Origin: Aphis gossypii
Lineage: Eukaryota; Arthropoda; Insecta; Hemiptera; Aphididae
DNA length: 64,000 nucleotides
Reading direction: 5' to 3'
Assembly (NCBI RefSeq): GCF_020184175.1
Contig: NC_065530.1
Coordinates: 16,469,260 to 16,533,259 of the forward strand
Of this stretch, positions 12,801 to 29,100 are shown one piece after another; the first letter of the stretch is position 1; each line of letters opens with the position of its first letter. Both the position numbers and the translations under genes were made by a program. The notes beneath the pieces are model-generated. The model saw only the letters and a program-made list of their open reading frames with translations. It was not told where the DNA came from and did no database searches.

Positions 12801-14115
12801 GGTGTCGTGATTTATTTGTATAAATTGAAAAAATGTAAATAAAGTGTAACTACTATTTATTGACAAAGTATCTCCTCTGAAAGGTATCTTCAATCTTTTG
12901 TTCCTACTTGTATACTATTTTATCTTTTATTAGGTACTATTAATATTAAGCTTATTCTTTAAATTATTATAAATTACTTAATATAGAATTACATTTTATA
13001 ATATATACAATTATATGTTTTTTAAAAACATTAAAAAATATACTTAGTAATATAGGATTACTATCTTCACTTAGAATCGTTTTTTCATAATCAATTATTT
13101 ATTTTGTAATTCAAATTTAACTTAAAGAAAACTACGATTTACTTTACTCTTCAATGACAAGGTAAACTTGACATTAGAGCTGTTAACTTTTTTCCCCTTT
13201 TTTCAAATGTCTTTTGAATATTTAAATGTTTCTAAGAGTTTCTTATTATGTAAAAATTATAATATTATGAAAATATTAGCGAAATTATGTCAACAGTCTT
13301 TTAGACTAATGAAGTGAAGGTAGATTGTAATATTTACTCAAAAGAACAAGAAAAAACATTCTTTTAAAAGTTCAATTTAATTTTATAAAAACAATTTAAT
13401 TTTGGTTGTATGTATAAAAAAAACAGTAGTTTCATTAACATAAATTACATGATGGATCGAGGAATCCTTAAAATAAAAAAAAAGGTCGTGAATAACTTGT
13501 ATTAGCATGTAGACATGTAGTAAGTACCTATTAGCTATTACCTAAGATAACATATTATGTACCTTACCTAATATCAAGTTATAAAATATAGTTATATATC
13601 TTCAGTACACTTAATACTATTTTAAGTTTTTCTAAAATGTTTCTATTGTAAGTATAGGTACATGTACCTACATTGTATTTTAAAAGTTATTTAAATAAAA
13701 ATTCTTAAACAAAAACAAAAATTTTATAATGTTTACTAGATAGACAGAATTATAATATACAAAACATCTTATTAATATACCTAATAGATTTAATTTATTT
13801 ATCTTTAATTACTTATCTACATATTATTCTATACTATTTACACTAAACTATCTAAACTTACAACTTATAAGTATTTATGATTTGGTATGAATTTGCTTTG
13901 AATTTTACATTACAAAAGCAATTATTATAGTTTAAAGTATGGTACAATGTATACTAGTGACTATTTTATATAAATGCAATAAAATTATGTTTAATAATGT
14001 CTGTATTAAAATAATTCAAATAGGCAGGAAGGTTTATAACATAATAACAAATAACATATAATATGATGTTTACCATATTGTTATTACCATCATATTCGTT
14101 TATGTATCAATGATG

Positions 14116-17100
14116 TCAAACAGTATCTATAGTTTTAATCGATTCTTCCTTGACTGTGTTATTACATTCATCTTTATTTTTTTGTGCTACAGTATTATCT
14201 TCGTTATTTTTAAATATGTTGTTTTTTTGATCGGCTTTGTACGTCAACCTGAAAATAATACAAAAGTAATATTATTATACCCTAAATAATACCATCTAAG
14301 TTGCAAACATTCAATGATAAATAACTAATAAGCAGTAAAAACATGAAACACAATAATTGTAGCCTTAAGTGGTAGAGTTTAATATTATATTTCGTATGTT
14401 TACTGTATAATACTACTTATAATAAATTAAGGAGGGTTGTAGTAGCACCGCGACAATTCTTTAAGTTCAGTTTATCAATTTTAAAACACAAACATTTTAT
14501 GTTGAACTTAATGCATTCGAAAGTGAAAACGCTTACAAAGGTCAAAGACTATAAAAATAAATATCCTTTAAATTTACAATTTTTTTAATCGGGTATATAT
14601 ACCAAGATATTATAGTATTATTATACCTCTATATAATGTACTTGGATGTACTGAAAGATACTAAAAAATAAATACAAAAGCTATTTGTTGTATTTTAAAC
14701 ATTTTAATTTTTCGTTATTTTATTAAACATTACATTAAAAATATTATAATTTTAACTAGGTATACTTAAATAAAAATTATAGATGATTAGGCATATTATT
14801 ATTGTAATGGTAAAATTAATACAATATAATTATCATACTAATGTTAGTACTAATGTACTTTTAAAATGCTAGATTATAACTGATTAATTAGGTAATTACA
14901 TGTTGAGAAAATTCATATCAAATTTGTGTCCGTTTTTTATTTTTATTTTTTTTTTTTAAACCTACTGTGGATATCAATTTAGCTATTATTTATAACTTAC
15001 AATAAAGTTGACTTCTTCAAAGTAAAATCTATGAACTATCTTACTATAGATTATTATATTTGAAGACTACACTATAAATAATTTTTAAAATCGATTATCG
15101 GGTGTTTGAAACTTCGAATAAAAGATGTTGTACCGCTATATTAATGATAACGTACGAGTACATACACCATTTATACAATATCAGAATAAGTAGTTAAATG
15201 TTTCTATAAAATCAAATTAGATGCCATGGAAAATACCAAACGTTTTGTTTGTATTTTATAGCCTTATAAACTCACACGTTCAAATAAAATCAATATTGAC
15301 CAACAGCCAACCATAATAACAATCAAAATCAAATTAAAAGGTGGAAAACCCTACAACACATATGCCTATATATTTTGCACTAAAACCACTTAATTTCGTC
15401 CAACGAATTCCCACTATCGTTTATATATTACCAGCACTGACTTTTATTAAATTTAAATTAATTTTATTACAATATTATCCTCTCACTAAATTCAAGATTT
15501 ATAGATTATGTATAGTTTCTACCCTTATAATAATATTTTACCATTATGACTTATCACTTTTTTTGATAAAAAAAAAAAAAAAAACACACACACACAGATT
15601 TAAGTATAATCGAAAATCACAGTTCTAATAATTACAGCGATTCAAATGTGTTTGAAAAATGTCAATGGTTATTTTTGGTAATTTATAAATATTAACGAAA
15701 AATCAGTGCAAATATTCCTACCATGTAGGTATAGGTACTCAAGATTTTATGCTGTTCGAATAAAAATAAATGTTTAAGAATTTTTCTTATCATTAGCGCA
15801 TTATTTAGTCTGTATGTACCATTGCACCTAATATACTCACTACTCTGGTCATTCTTTTCGTATACAGATTGCAAGTTCAGAAAATTTAATTGCGTATTGC
15901 ATGTTACGACCAGGGATATGAATTTAATTCAGACATTGTACATATTTTAAACGAATAAAAATACATACCACACTATAACTTTATGTTCAAAAAACACAAT
16001 TCTATAATAATACAGAGCATTACAGAATATTACACAGAGTATAATATTGTAAAGTTGCGTACAATATTTAATCACATTGTATTTACCCGAATAGTATGAC
16101 AACTGGAACAGTAATAACCGCAGTCAACAGGAAAAAAGCTCCCGGTAGTGTTTCAAATGTGAGCTTATATAATTGATTATATAATGGATAAATAATAATT
16201 GGAGCAAGCGTTTCCAGCATACCGCGAACTGAATTGAGTTGCGCTAAAAAAAAAAAAAAAAAAAATGTATAAGAGTTACGTACGCCTTACAAGTGTTTAT
16301 GTTATAATTATAATTTTGAATAACAATATTATATTCAATGAAATATTATTATCTTTGGCAGTATGACGTTGTCCCACAATTTTTGACATTTTTAATGATT
16401 GAAAAAAAGGTTATATTATATACTTTCGAGGTGCTAAGATCGAATTTTCTTCAAAGATAATAATTATTAATTCAATAAGTTTATTGTTGACACTTTTAAT
16501 AACAACTTTTACCTAATTCACTGTTGTCGACGAGTTTGGACGCCATCGATGTGCTAACTGTAAACGCTGCACCATGGAAAATATCTATTACTGGCACTAA
16601 AATTTTAAATTATTACACGTGAATTCGTATACAAATCATGATTTTGTTATTTATCGAATGTGATGTATGACGAACCTACATACAGCTGCCAAGGTTGGGT
16701 GACAAAGCTATAGCACACTGCAGCGATTAAGTCGAAACTGCTGCCAATAAATCCTATTGCTGCATCGTGCATTTTCAGTTTTACACTCATTAACCATATA
16801 GCTATGATAGTACCTGTAAATAAAATAATACGAACGATATAATATATTTGCTATTGACTGTTTTGAACGATGTATAAATAGTAAATTATAAGTAATATAA
16901 TATTATTATGTGTGTGAATTACATATATATATAATATATATATATATATCATTAATGAATTGTTGCAGTTTCACAATGATGCTTTAGTCTAAGACAAAAT
17001 GTCTTTTACTAATATGTAGGTATATAAATATTATATAACATGCGTGTACAATCCTCTTACTTTTTATAGATTTTCGGTTTATTTTCATCTGTTAATAAGG

Positions 17101-20100
17101 TTGGTTTGGATTTAAAAATTGATAAATATAATATGTTAATACCTTTATTGTATTATAGTATAATCTATTATACTAATTGTCGTCTTCAAAATATTAACAA
17201 AATCATGTCACTATACATAGCGGTTTCTATTATGCTCTGAGAAAGATAATTAGAAGGAAATGGAAAAATTAATTTTTATAAACTATTATTAACCCAATTT
17301 TTATACATAATAAACCGATTATGTAAATTATGTAACAGATATGAGACTGTCTTCACGCTCTAAATCCGAAACAGACGACTTTTATCATAAATAATATTTG
17401 CAATGGGCTCGACCTTGTGATCCTCATATTATAATGATTAATGATTGCTATGGTGGTATATTAAGTTGTAATTTGTAATACAAAAAAATATTTAATCAAT
17501 ATAGGTAAGTAATTATAGAATATATAGTATAATCACTGTACATATGACGAAATAATGGTTTTAAGTATAGCTATACATTATAATATACCTACAATATAAT
17601 GTTAATACTCATTTAGAATTGATTGCAATTTTTTAACTAATTATTTTTTTTTTTATGAATCCTCTCGTTATTTTTGGTAAATATAAATATAAATGCAAAG
17701 ACATCGATGAAATAAAATCACGCAACTGTTATATCTATAGGCATAATATCATATTTTATGATTCCAACCAGTTTTAATTTTTAAATTCTGCTAATAATCA
17801 TATCAATCAAATTCAATGACTTATAGTTATTTTCGTTTTTAAATACCCACACAAATTCTTGTACTTTACAATTTATTATTTTAGATAATGCAAGATACCA
17901 CATAAGATATAACTAGGTACTACATTAATTATAGCCAATATTATGTATAAAACTCAAAGTTTTATAATTCATTGATGATTAATATTTCAAAAATACTTTA
18001 ACGTTATTTTATCATTATGGCATTGTATATTATATTTAAAAATACCTGTCTAATGAGCAAGTCAATAATAGTTTCCAGCCAAGTATGTTTTAACCGGAAA
18101 TATATTTTACGAATTGATTTATCTAGTCAAGTGGGTAGGTTGTAGGTACGTGTATAATAGATGCTGTGAAAAGTAGAAAATATCGTATACCACCATTAAA
18201 TACGTCATTTCAACATGAACAAATATTGTTTTTAAACCCAAAACTTTATAATGAAGAAATCGGTATATACTATATACAATAGTGTACAAATCAACAGTAT
18301 TTCGATTTTCGACTGTTTGCATTAGTTTTTAATAACTTTTGAATTTAATTAATACTATAATTATTAATTGTGATTGAACTGGCAAGAACAAAAATAATTC
18401 TTTGAATTGTTATCCAATAGGATATACACCAACGTGCTACGTGCACCATTATCGTTAGCTTAACTTATTTTATTTTGTATAAGAAATATTACCTATAAGT
18501 ATCCCGGTCATTTTGTATGCAGCGTAGAGGCTATAATCGATTTCGTTCCATCCAAATTTATATCTGACAAAAAGATAAAGTATGGAGTATTCACCTGAAA
18601 AAAAGTTATTCATAATATTACTAATTTATTCATATTAGTTATGTCTTTAATATATTAAATACAATTAAACACTTAGATTTAATTTTCTATTGTTTATTAG
18701 CATTCCAATTTTTAAATGAACACAGAAGACCGATAAATATCAAATTATGTAATACAAATTCTATTGTAACTTATTGTCATTTATCTGGTAATAAAATTGA
18801 GATTTTAAATTACAATTAATTTGATTAGAATTATATGGAGTTCTGAGAAATTGCTCAGAGAAATAATAACATGAGTGCATCATACAAAATATAAATGTAT
18901 ATAGTTTGAAGAAATATTTATAAAATCTGTAGATAGAAAGTATTATAACATTTATAAGGGAATATAATATTATTATAGGGCTTACGTTAAGCATACATGT
19001 AATTTGTGTGAGTTAAAAAATTATTTTTAAGCAAAATTGATAAGAATAAAAAATAAAAGAGTGTAACTAAAAGTAAATTTATCAACAACCTAGATTTTAA
19101 TTAATATAAAAAAATCATAAAAATTTAATGTATTAATTATATTTACAAAGTATCAATGATTATTCATTAAATTAATTAATTAGAAAGGAAAATTATTCTC
19201 AGTATAAAGCTATAGAGTATTTTAATATCATATCACAATTTGACATTTGAATTATAAATAAAAACAAATTAAAAAAAAAAGAATATTTTGAATCTTTTAA
19301 TTACAAATTTTATAAATATTTCTAATAATATAAAACGCGATTTCGTAAAAATTTAAAATTCAGACGCTCATAACATCTTTTCTTATTATGACGCTTCAAG
19401 TTTTCCTTATAGCTTTTTGAAGAAAAACGTAGGGTTAAATTTCTTAACCTTAGATATAAATACAAACTTTTTAAAATTTTTTTTAACTTTCAGAAAAACT
19501 TATAAGAAACCTTGCATTAAATTTTTTGCTCACACAAAAATTTTTTTATCGTCATTTTAAAAAATCGACAATTTCAGTTGTTTATAAATACCTCCAAAAA
19601 AGCTTGAATATTTTGAAAATTAAACCGTAAATAGATAACTCTAATATAAACATTTAATTAGGTTTTTTAAAACTGTTGGAAAAGGTTTAAGTTAAATAAT
19701 TATAGTATACTTATATATAAGTATAAACTATAGGTGTATTATAATTTATAGGATATTAATTATAATAATATGTAGGTATAATGTATATCTGAATTAATAG
19801 TAGGATTATAATAAATAATCTATAAGAACATAATGTAAAATATATAAAGCAATTAAATAAATGGAATTAACCTTAATATTCAAACTATTGATTGTAGATG
19901 AATTATATATTTTCAATATTTAGCTAATAATATATTATATTATATTATATATGTAAAACTTTATAAACTTTCAAAAGTTTTTGATAAATGTATTTTACAT
20001 TAAGACCATTTCCTTATTGAAATCTCACATTTACTTGAACTTAATGTTCGTCTATACTGTCAATCTTAATATTTTATACTTATGCCTACTAAATATTTTA

Positions 20101-23100
20101 TTTCAAGTTTATTCAAATAAACTGGAACTTCCATTTCAAGAATCTAACTTTTTTTAAATTCTCTTATCATTATTTTAGAAAAATATTTAAAATAAGAATT
20201 ATGATTTAATTCAATATTTAAATAATATAATATTTATAAAGAACATTTCTTTTCATGTTACCAAAATGAATGAAAAGGTATCGAAATTAGAAATATACAA
20301 TTAATAAAATAATATTTTTTAATCTAGATAACTTTAATTAGATGACTTATGTATTTAAATGTAAAATACAATATAGAAAAATTATAATTACTATTAAACT
20401 ATGCATATCTACAATAATTTTTAAGTTGAAAGCTAAGAAAAAATAAACAAAAAAAATCTGTTAAATATGTTTAGCTATTTTAAATAACTAACTGGTGTAA
20501 TAATTAAACAGTTAAGTAACTAATTTTAATCTAATCAATATTGTTTTATAATTCAAATTTTTAGTAATATGATTATTGTTGATTTTATTATATAGGTATT
20601 CTAGGTATATACTATATATATTAAAATAATAATTATTATTTTAATAAAAATACAATTTATTACCTATATAGTTTATAAAGTAGGTAGGTACCTAAAATTT
20701 TCAATTATTTATAGTACAACATGTATAGCCTCTTGGTTAAGTTAGTTTCTATTTATTTTAATTTAGAAGTAAAAAAAACTTTGTGACCCTACATACCTAG
20801 AAATAAGAATATTTTTATTTAAATAATATTTTATTATTGATTGTATAGTAAATTAATAGTAAAATAAATAATAATAATAAAAAAAATGACATTAGAATAA
20901 AAATAAATAAAGATCAAGAATAATTACAGGTATAAATATATAAATATATCCTCTTTCTTATTTGCAAATGAAAAAATTAAATATATAAGAATAGAGTGTA
21001 GACGTTACATACAAAGTCCAAATTTGTACATTTCGCAATTTTTTCAGAGATGTTTGTGCACATTGCAACCTTGCCCTTTCAACATTGATTCTTCCGTACT
21101 TGCAGTTCTTAGAGAAATTTTATCAGTAGGTATATCATGAATATTTTTCACCTTATCATAAGAAAAAAATTGATTATTAAAAGTTATAATGCGTACTACA
21201 GTATCCATAGGTTGGGATAGGTTATGTCTGTGTTTTGTACAAAGTCCAAAATTGTACAATTAGCAAAGTGAAAATAAAATAAGTACTTGCAGTTCTTAGA
21301 GAAATTTTATCAGTAGGTACCTACATCATGAACATTTTTTACCTCATCATAAGAAAAAACTTATAATGCGTACTACAGTATCTATAGGTTAGGATAGGTT
21401 ATGTCTGTGTTCTATATTAAGTCCTAAGTGGTACAATTAGCAAAGTGAAAATAAAATAAGTACTTGCAGTTCTTAGAGAAATTTTATCAGTAGGTACATC
21501 ATGAATATTTTTTAACTCATCATAAGAAAAAACTTATAATGCGTACTACAATATCCATAGATTAGAATAGGTTATGTCTGTGTTCTATACTAAGTCCTAA
21601 GTTGTACAATTAGCAATGTGAAAATAAAATACGTAAAACGTATTCAGTCGTAATCAATTTTCATCTTGTAATGGACTACACGTGTTAAATATTAATGATA
21701 TACCTACTGATAAAATTTTTCTGAGAGCGGCAAATACGAAAGAATCAATGTTTGAAGGACAAGGTTGTACAATTCGTAAATGTATACAAAAATATCTGTG
21801 CAAATTGCGAAATGTACAATTTCGGACTTTGTATGAAACATTGACATAACGTAACCTATGCATACTGTAGTACGCATTATAGTTTTTTTTTTTTTTTTGT
21901 ACACAAGCTTACTGATTACCATATTATGGCATGTAATCAATATTCAATTAATATATTGATTATACAAATAGTACATTTTGTAGTAAAATAGTTATTAATA
22001 AATTATCGTTACGATTTTTTTTTATCGTAAACTTTATTTTTATGAATATATGTTATGATTATGAACTACTATTTCCGGACAAGAAATATCAATCATTTCA
22101 ATTACGAAAAATAAAATACCTATATTTTAAAAATACTTGTCATCACTTTCAAATAAAATATTATATTATAAATGTATAAGCAAATTGCATTGATCTTTGT
22201 TATCTGTTAATAAAAAGTAAGTTAGTAACTAATGTCCAGAATAGACAAATCACAGTAGGTAGATAAACAAATATTTTGCTCTTTGCGGCGATGTATTGTA
22301 ATTTACATTTTATTAGTTGAATTAACTGAAAAAGAAATTAAATTAAAAAAAAAAAAGTTTTAAGATGAGAAATCAAGGTGGGTATTATTCCCTATTCATT
22401 TTCTAATGCTTTTGATATTTTGAATTCTATGCAGCGTATAAGTATATAATATCAATATTTTATGTTATGGTACTCACAGATTAAGTTAGATCATATTTTC
22501 GAGAGAAGAGAAATTCTCTTGAAATACTAAATGACTGACTCTAATATACCCATATACTTAGGTAAATATCAAATGCCGTGCTTGAGTTCTCGAGAAGAAT
22601 ATATACATTATACATTATGTGAAAATAAACTGTAAATAGGGTTTCCAGTAAAATATTACAAATATCAGTGATTTAGTAATCTTCACTTATATATATATAT
22701 ATAGTCTTATTAAAATCATTTCAGAGTAACCGTTAAAACCTACGACAACTTTTCCATTGTACCTATACCTACTGTGCACAGTATCTCGCTCAATGCGATT
22801 TATGTGGTGTTATATAATTCGAATACATAATGTATTATGTCTGTTTGGCACAATCCTATGCCACGGGTAAATAGCTTTACCTATCACATTTATCTATTGT
22901 AGTAATTGGTTAATTTCAAGTATTATTATTATTACCAAACTAGCAACAGTATAATACCATATTTAGACTTTCTGTGGTACCTTTAGGCTATACAAAATGG
23001 GTGATAGATGGAAACTATATTATGTTATGTATAATATATAATGCTACAACGCATTACATTACATCATATATATTTTATCATTAAGTTTAAAACAGTTTTT

Positions 23101-26100
23101 AATTTTTTTCGTACTTGTGACGTTTTATAAAGTGAAATTGAATGAATCTATGTATTGTCCAATTCATCTATTTTAATTATCAATGTAATTGTAATTAAAA
23201 TTGCTGTCCATGTTTTGTATATTATCTAGAAGCCGGAATTAGTGTAAAAACAGTGTACAGAGAATTTGAATACATTAATATCATTAATATGATAAAAAAA
23301 ATTCTTAAAACAATTGAAATATACCTATGTCATTATTACAATAATGTGAAAATGATGTAGCGAAATACTTATAAAAGCATAGTTGTAGAAAATAAATAAA
23401 AAATTAAATAGTATTTACTAATAATCGATAAAACTTTTTATAGCTTCTCAGGTAAATAATTTTTTGGTGCATATAATATGCGTAGTATTCTTATCAATGC
23501 TAGCTACAAATTTATAAATATTATTGTATTTTAATATTCATCAGACACCTATGATACTGTCGCGTTTAGGACTCATAAGTATGTATATGCACTATGACAA
23601 AATAAATGACAGTTATAATTTATAAGTGAGAAGGTTAGTGCAATCGTCGCCTTAAATTAAGCATCTAATTCAAATGTGAGAAAATCGAATATTAAAACAT
23701 ATAATAATATCGTCAATCCGATAACGCAATATTTCAGCAATTAAAATCTTAAAATTTAATTAAAAATTTAATCCTAGAAATTATTATTTATAATTTCAGC
23801 TACTCAATTTATAAAAATGTTATGTATTAATATATAGATATATATTTAATATAATATTATATACTATTTAAATTTATATTTGTTTGTGATAATATTTTGT
23901 TAAATAACGTTTCGTGTTAATTAAGAATCATAAATATCACTTTGATGTTTCGTTCAAGTAAAATATTAATTAATTTCGTTACAGACGTATAATTCCTTCA
24001 ATATAAATTTAAATCATACCATGGTTCTATACTGTATAGTGTATTTATATATATATTATATATCTACATTTATGATCAATGCAGTTCAGAGTTTATAATC
24101 ATAAACAATAATATTATATGTGTATCAAACTACACGACTGCCATAACACATAAAATATTAGCTAGCAATCAGTATAAGAGTAAGTATTTCTCGTACAAAC
24201 ATAATTTTGTAGAATCATTTATTTGGTATTATTATTATTGAAATCCTATAATTCCCAACCAACACATAAACTATCTTTACTAATGCGTAAAGGTATGATC
24301 TTCTAAATGTTTGTTTATTTTCCTCTAATTAAACAACATATTATATATATGGGCATCGATGAAAAGCGTCAAGACGACGCACTTGACCCCTCCCTTAAAA
24401 TTGATACACCAATGCGCTTCCAAGGGCATGTTATAACACAATATTTATACAGTTATACAACACTGCGCAATTCTCTAATTGATCGAAATTTATTTAAAAA
24501 GTTTGACCAAATAATATATGTTTCGTAATATTGTCGACCTATTTTATGGATTCCAATACATTAATATGTGTAGGCTATATTATTATTGTGTATTATTCTG
24601 TCTGATTTTTAATTGACACATGGATAGTTACGCACGCAGCTTTTACCATCAAGTGCATGACCGTGTTTTTGTGTTCAGATAAAATTCTACGAGCGCGCAG
24701 AAACACAATAAAATAATATAAAACAATACTTATTAATTGATTCTGTAGTTGTTTCCGCGTGTCGATTGTGTGTAGGATGATACTATTCTTCGCGGTATCG
24801 ATACACGGACTGTCAATTGTAGAGCGTGCGTACACCCAATTAAACGTTCGAATTTTGAACAGTGCCTACTGTACTTGGTCAACAAAATGTTACCTCTTAA
24901 AAAATATTATTTTGACGCACATTGATATATTATCTGGTCGGTATATAAATCGCTCGTCGCAAGATGGGGTAATGATATTTTATTTTGCCACAGATTGCAA
25001 AAATATCATTGTAACCAAAACAATAATGTTATTATTATAGTATTGTTTGTAATCCACGGCATGGTTGACGGTGACTGTAGGTACCTAATCAATATACTAA
25101 ATGTGCACTGACTACAAATTAATATATTGCGTTACACAAACAACATTCATTAAGATTTAAGAACGACCACGTAAAGATTTTATATATGATATTGCTGAAG
25201 CTATTATTGCATGGTTATATTTTTAAAACGTGTTCAAAAAAAAAAAAAAAAAAATCATACATTTGTTCCCCCTACGCATGTAATAATAAAGTTTAATATT
25301 ATTTTCTTATTCTTCTATTATATTTTTTAAATATATAATACATATCGGCGATTGTTTTTTTTAGACGTCGGGCACTCGCGCGTGAAATACTTACTAAGAT
25401 ACTGTTTACAATATTACACTATACTTAGTCGAACACGTCTTGCGTTACCTCTCAGAATAATAATATTATAATAACTGTTTTGAAAGAATTAATACAAATA
25501 TCGAAAAATGTTTGTACCCGTTTTTATAATTAAAATTCAGATATTTGTCGAGACGTAGATTTGTAGAAATGCACATTATCTTTGTTTTATACAGTAAGAA
25601 AACGTACATTTTTCAAATACAATCACGGCAACACCAAAAGCAAAATCGTCGGAATTTCAGGTTTTTTTTTTTTATTTAAAGTATTTTCAAATGAAAGAGT
25701 AAGCTCACATCTTTTGGGAGAAATTTTTCAAGAGCGCATTTTGTGTTTCGTTCAAAATGTAAGCTATTTCAAGAGCTGAACAGATGTATAGCCATGTAGA
25801 TGCCTCACAGCCCACAGCGAGCTCCAAATTCATGTATTTATTCACTTATACAAAACACAATAAGCATACACTATACGTATATACATATATAATATATGTA
25901 TAACATAAATTATATATAAATATAATATGAACTTGATAATTACAGAATGTACATAATTATATAATTATACTGATTCTTGGCCATTGAGTAATTTTTATGC
26001 ATACCTAATGAAATTTATCACTTAAGTTAATAAAACAAATACCAAATAAAAATATTTTTTTCACTGAATTCAAAATACTTGTAAAATAAAAAAAAAATGA

Positions 26101-29100
26101 TAATAGTAATAAATGTATTAAATCAATCAATTATTTAATATCATGTATATTTTATCTAATTAAACCTAAATTTCACTAATTTATTTAGTTTCTTAGTTAT
26201 ACTAAAATACTTCATAATAACAAAAAACTATAAATCAATAATTTACATAAATTAAACTTAAACTAGGTACATGAAATATATATATGAATATTAATGATAA
26301 TACGATTATTTCTTAATTCACGTGTTTGGTAGTATAAAACACTGTATTATAAGTAATAAACTCCATAAAACAACACATTATAATACAGTAAAGATATAGA
26401 TTTTAAAGTAACTACAAAGGATTCAAATAAGATATTTTGTTATGCATTTATGAACTTAAGGATATTGTGGTGATATATATATATACATTATTTGTGCACG
26501 TGAACGTGTTAATTATTTTACATAATATGTACCTAACCTAACCTAACCTTATCGAGACAATAAACGTTATTTAAATTATTTAATTGTCTCGATAACTTAG
26601 AAATCTATTATTAGTTATAAATTATAATTCCTCAGTCTCTCACTGTTTCACAAATAAAGTATGGTTTTGTTGCTGGTAAGAGCAATATGATACGTAATCA
26701 AAAACTGTAGGTATAGGTTTGTATTTTATTTTATAAAAGTATTTTTTTTTTAATCCATTTCTCGCTTATTTCCATACCTTTAGTTCAAATATTCGTAATG
26801 AAAAAAAAAATAAATAGTGTCCCATAAATTATTTTATACGTACTAAGTGTACCTAGAAATTAACGAGATTAGTATTTATTTTACTCAAAATACATTTTTA
26901 ATTTATAACTGATCAAGTTTTAGAGATGATAAAAAATTACAACTACAAAATCGCGAGTAAAACTAAATTATACGGATAGGTACATAATACCATTTTAGAA
27001 GTATTTGGTGGTGCTCGGTTATTTTATTCTTGTAAAAATTTCGTTGTACATCATTTTAAGATACATTTTAAGTATAAATGCAAGATTTCAATTTTTTTTA
27101 AAAACCCATTATTGGGGTCAGATGATTTTTTATGTAAGGTCGAATTTCACTTTCTTTCCATCAGATATCATCCACTAAAAAACCTTATAATTAGTCAGAA
27201 GTTTAAACTTAAACTTTTTCTGAATGTATTTAATAATATAGGTATATAATATTTTGATTATTAACCTAACCTAACCTAGTTCATTTTTGGTTATATAAAC
27301 TTATTATATTAATATGTTTGTATCTATAATTGTCTAGCGTTCTCCCTTCCCTTCTACGGTTGAATAGCAATTACTCCACTAACTTAATATGATCAATGGA
27401 TCACACTGGTAAACAATTATTTTATGAGGTAAAAAAATAGTTTCTAATACGGTATTTTACATTGTTTCACTCAGACTGGCCAAATTCTTCAAAATCTACC
27501 TACTAAATCATTTTAATCTATAATGTTTGTTTTTATTAACCCATACCTATAATTATAATCGAGATCCGAGAACTGTCACTGTAACTATCATTAAACTGTT
27601 AAGATGTAAATATTGATTTTTTTTCGTCAAATGTTTAATATAATATTATAAATACCTAGTAAATCGTAAGTATTGACATTGGTAATATTAATAACAACCT
27701 ATTACTCATACGTTTTATTATTTAATGCATGATTTGTTAAAAAATAAGTTAAATATAAAATTACGAACAAGACGAAATACAGTCGTTTTGAACACGTATA
27801 ATCGACAAATGACAATAAACCTTGAATCTAATTACGAAACACTGATTTTTTTATTGTTTTCGGTCTACTCTTAAAAATATATAATATATTAACGTAAATC
27901 AAACTCAGTCGACATACAGCTACTGTACGTCGAACGCCAACCACTTCCCACGCTTTTACATCTCCACCCTACAAAAAAACGTTTATCATAAAACCTCTCC
28001 ACCATAGGCGTGTGCAGATTTTCAAGATCATTTTTTCATACACGATCGATAAGTCAACGTTTTTAAATTTTAACTCTTAAGACAAAATTGTCTAAAATAT
28101 TATTACCTGTATACTGTGTTGCGATGGGATACGGAAACCCTAGTTAATTTTTAAATATTAAAACATAAATCATAAATCTTTAACGAATATTAACAATAAC
28201 AATACACTGTAACCAATGTTAGAGATAAACCCAGAACTACGGGTTAGCTTGGAAGCAGTTTAACAAACTTTGCATAACTGACTTTGCCCAGCTCGGATCT
28301 GTTCAGCCCCTACAAATCTGTCTAAACCGTTTGAGAACAGCAAGAGCATGCCTATATATCACACCACCTCCCCAACATCCGCCACCATCGATCAATCGTA
28401 CCTATACGTTATTAGGTATTATCTACAATTATATAATAATAATGTGAACTATTTTATCCTCGTCAAAATTATTGAAAAGTCTGGTTTTAGTGAACCACTG
28501 TTAACTTGGTTTAAGACATTTAAGTCTTACCTTGAAAATAGGCATCAATGGGTTAAAGTCCATGGTTTTAAATCAAATACATTCTTAGCATCGTCTGGAG
28601 TGCCCCAGGGGGTCACTTGTCTCCACTACTGTTTTCACTTTTTGTCGATATCGTTAGTCATGTTCTGCACCACAGTAACTTACTGTGTTTTGCTGATGAC
28701 ATGAAAATCTATATTTGCATAAATATTTAAGATTACTTTGACAAATTATTGAGTGATTTGAACCGTTTTATTGAATACTTCAACTTGCTAAAATTATCTC
28801 TTAAAATTCCTAAATGTAAAATTACGACGTTCAGCAGAAAACGATCTCCAATTGTTCACTTATATAATCTGATTGGCACCATACTACTACGTGAAGATAA
28901 TAATTTCATTGACCTTGAATTTAAATTTAGCAGTTCTCTGGATCCTAGCTCTCATATCGATATGATATGTTGCAAGGCGTTGAAAACTCTAGGTTTCGTA
29001 ATGAGAGTGAATTTCCCCTAAATAACACGTTAAAAACGTTATATATTGTGCCTTAGTGAGACCCATTTTGGAATACGGTTCACTAATTTGGGACCCGCAT

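Larger units (their letters stand above)
9858..14115. other. Intergenic DNA between the 3' ends of genes A and B
   Basis: The two transporter genes converge here. The interval contains a hAT-like MITE (10177-10342), a partial copy of a dispersed TIR repeat family (about 11480-11900) and the gag-like relic of a LINE (about 12180-12800). AATAAA at about 10576 on the plus strand is one possible cleavage signal for gene A but is unproven. From 12900 to 14115 I see only AT-rich DNA. Confidence 0.7.

Noticed and set aside
15341..15628. 95-codon ORF rich in Phe, Ile and Lys
   Set aside because: AT-rich low-complexity translation ending in a poly-Lys/CA repeat, inside a gene B intron.
24759..25040. 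93-codon ORF with a hydrophobic start resembling a signal peptide
   Set aside because: No cysteine pattern, splice sites, upstream signals or recognisable domain; overlapping antisense frames are equally open.
26527..27281. CCTAA runs as a telomere or subtelomere
   Set aside because: Only three to four units each, with ordinary intronic DNA on both sides.
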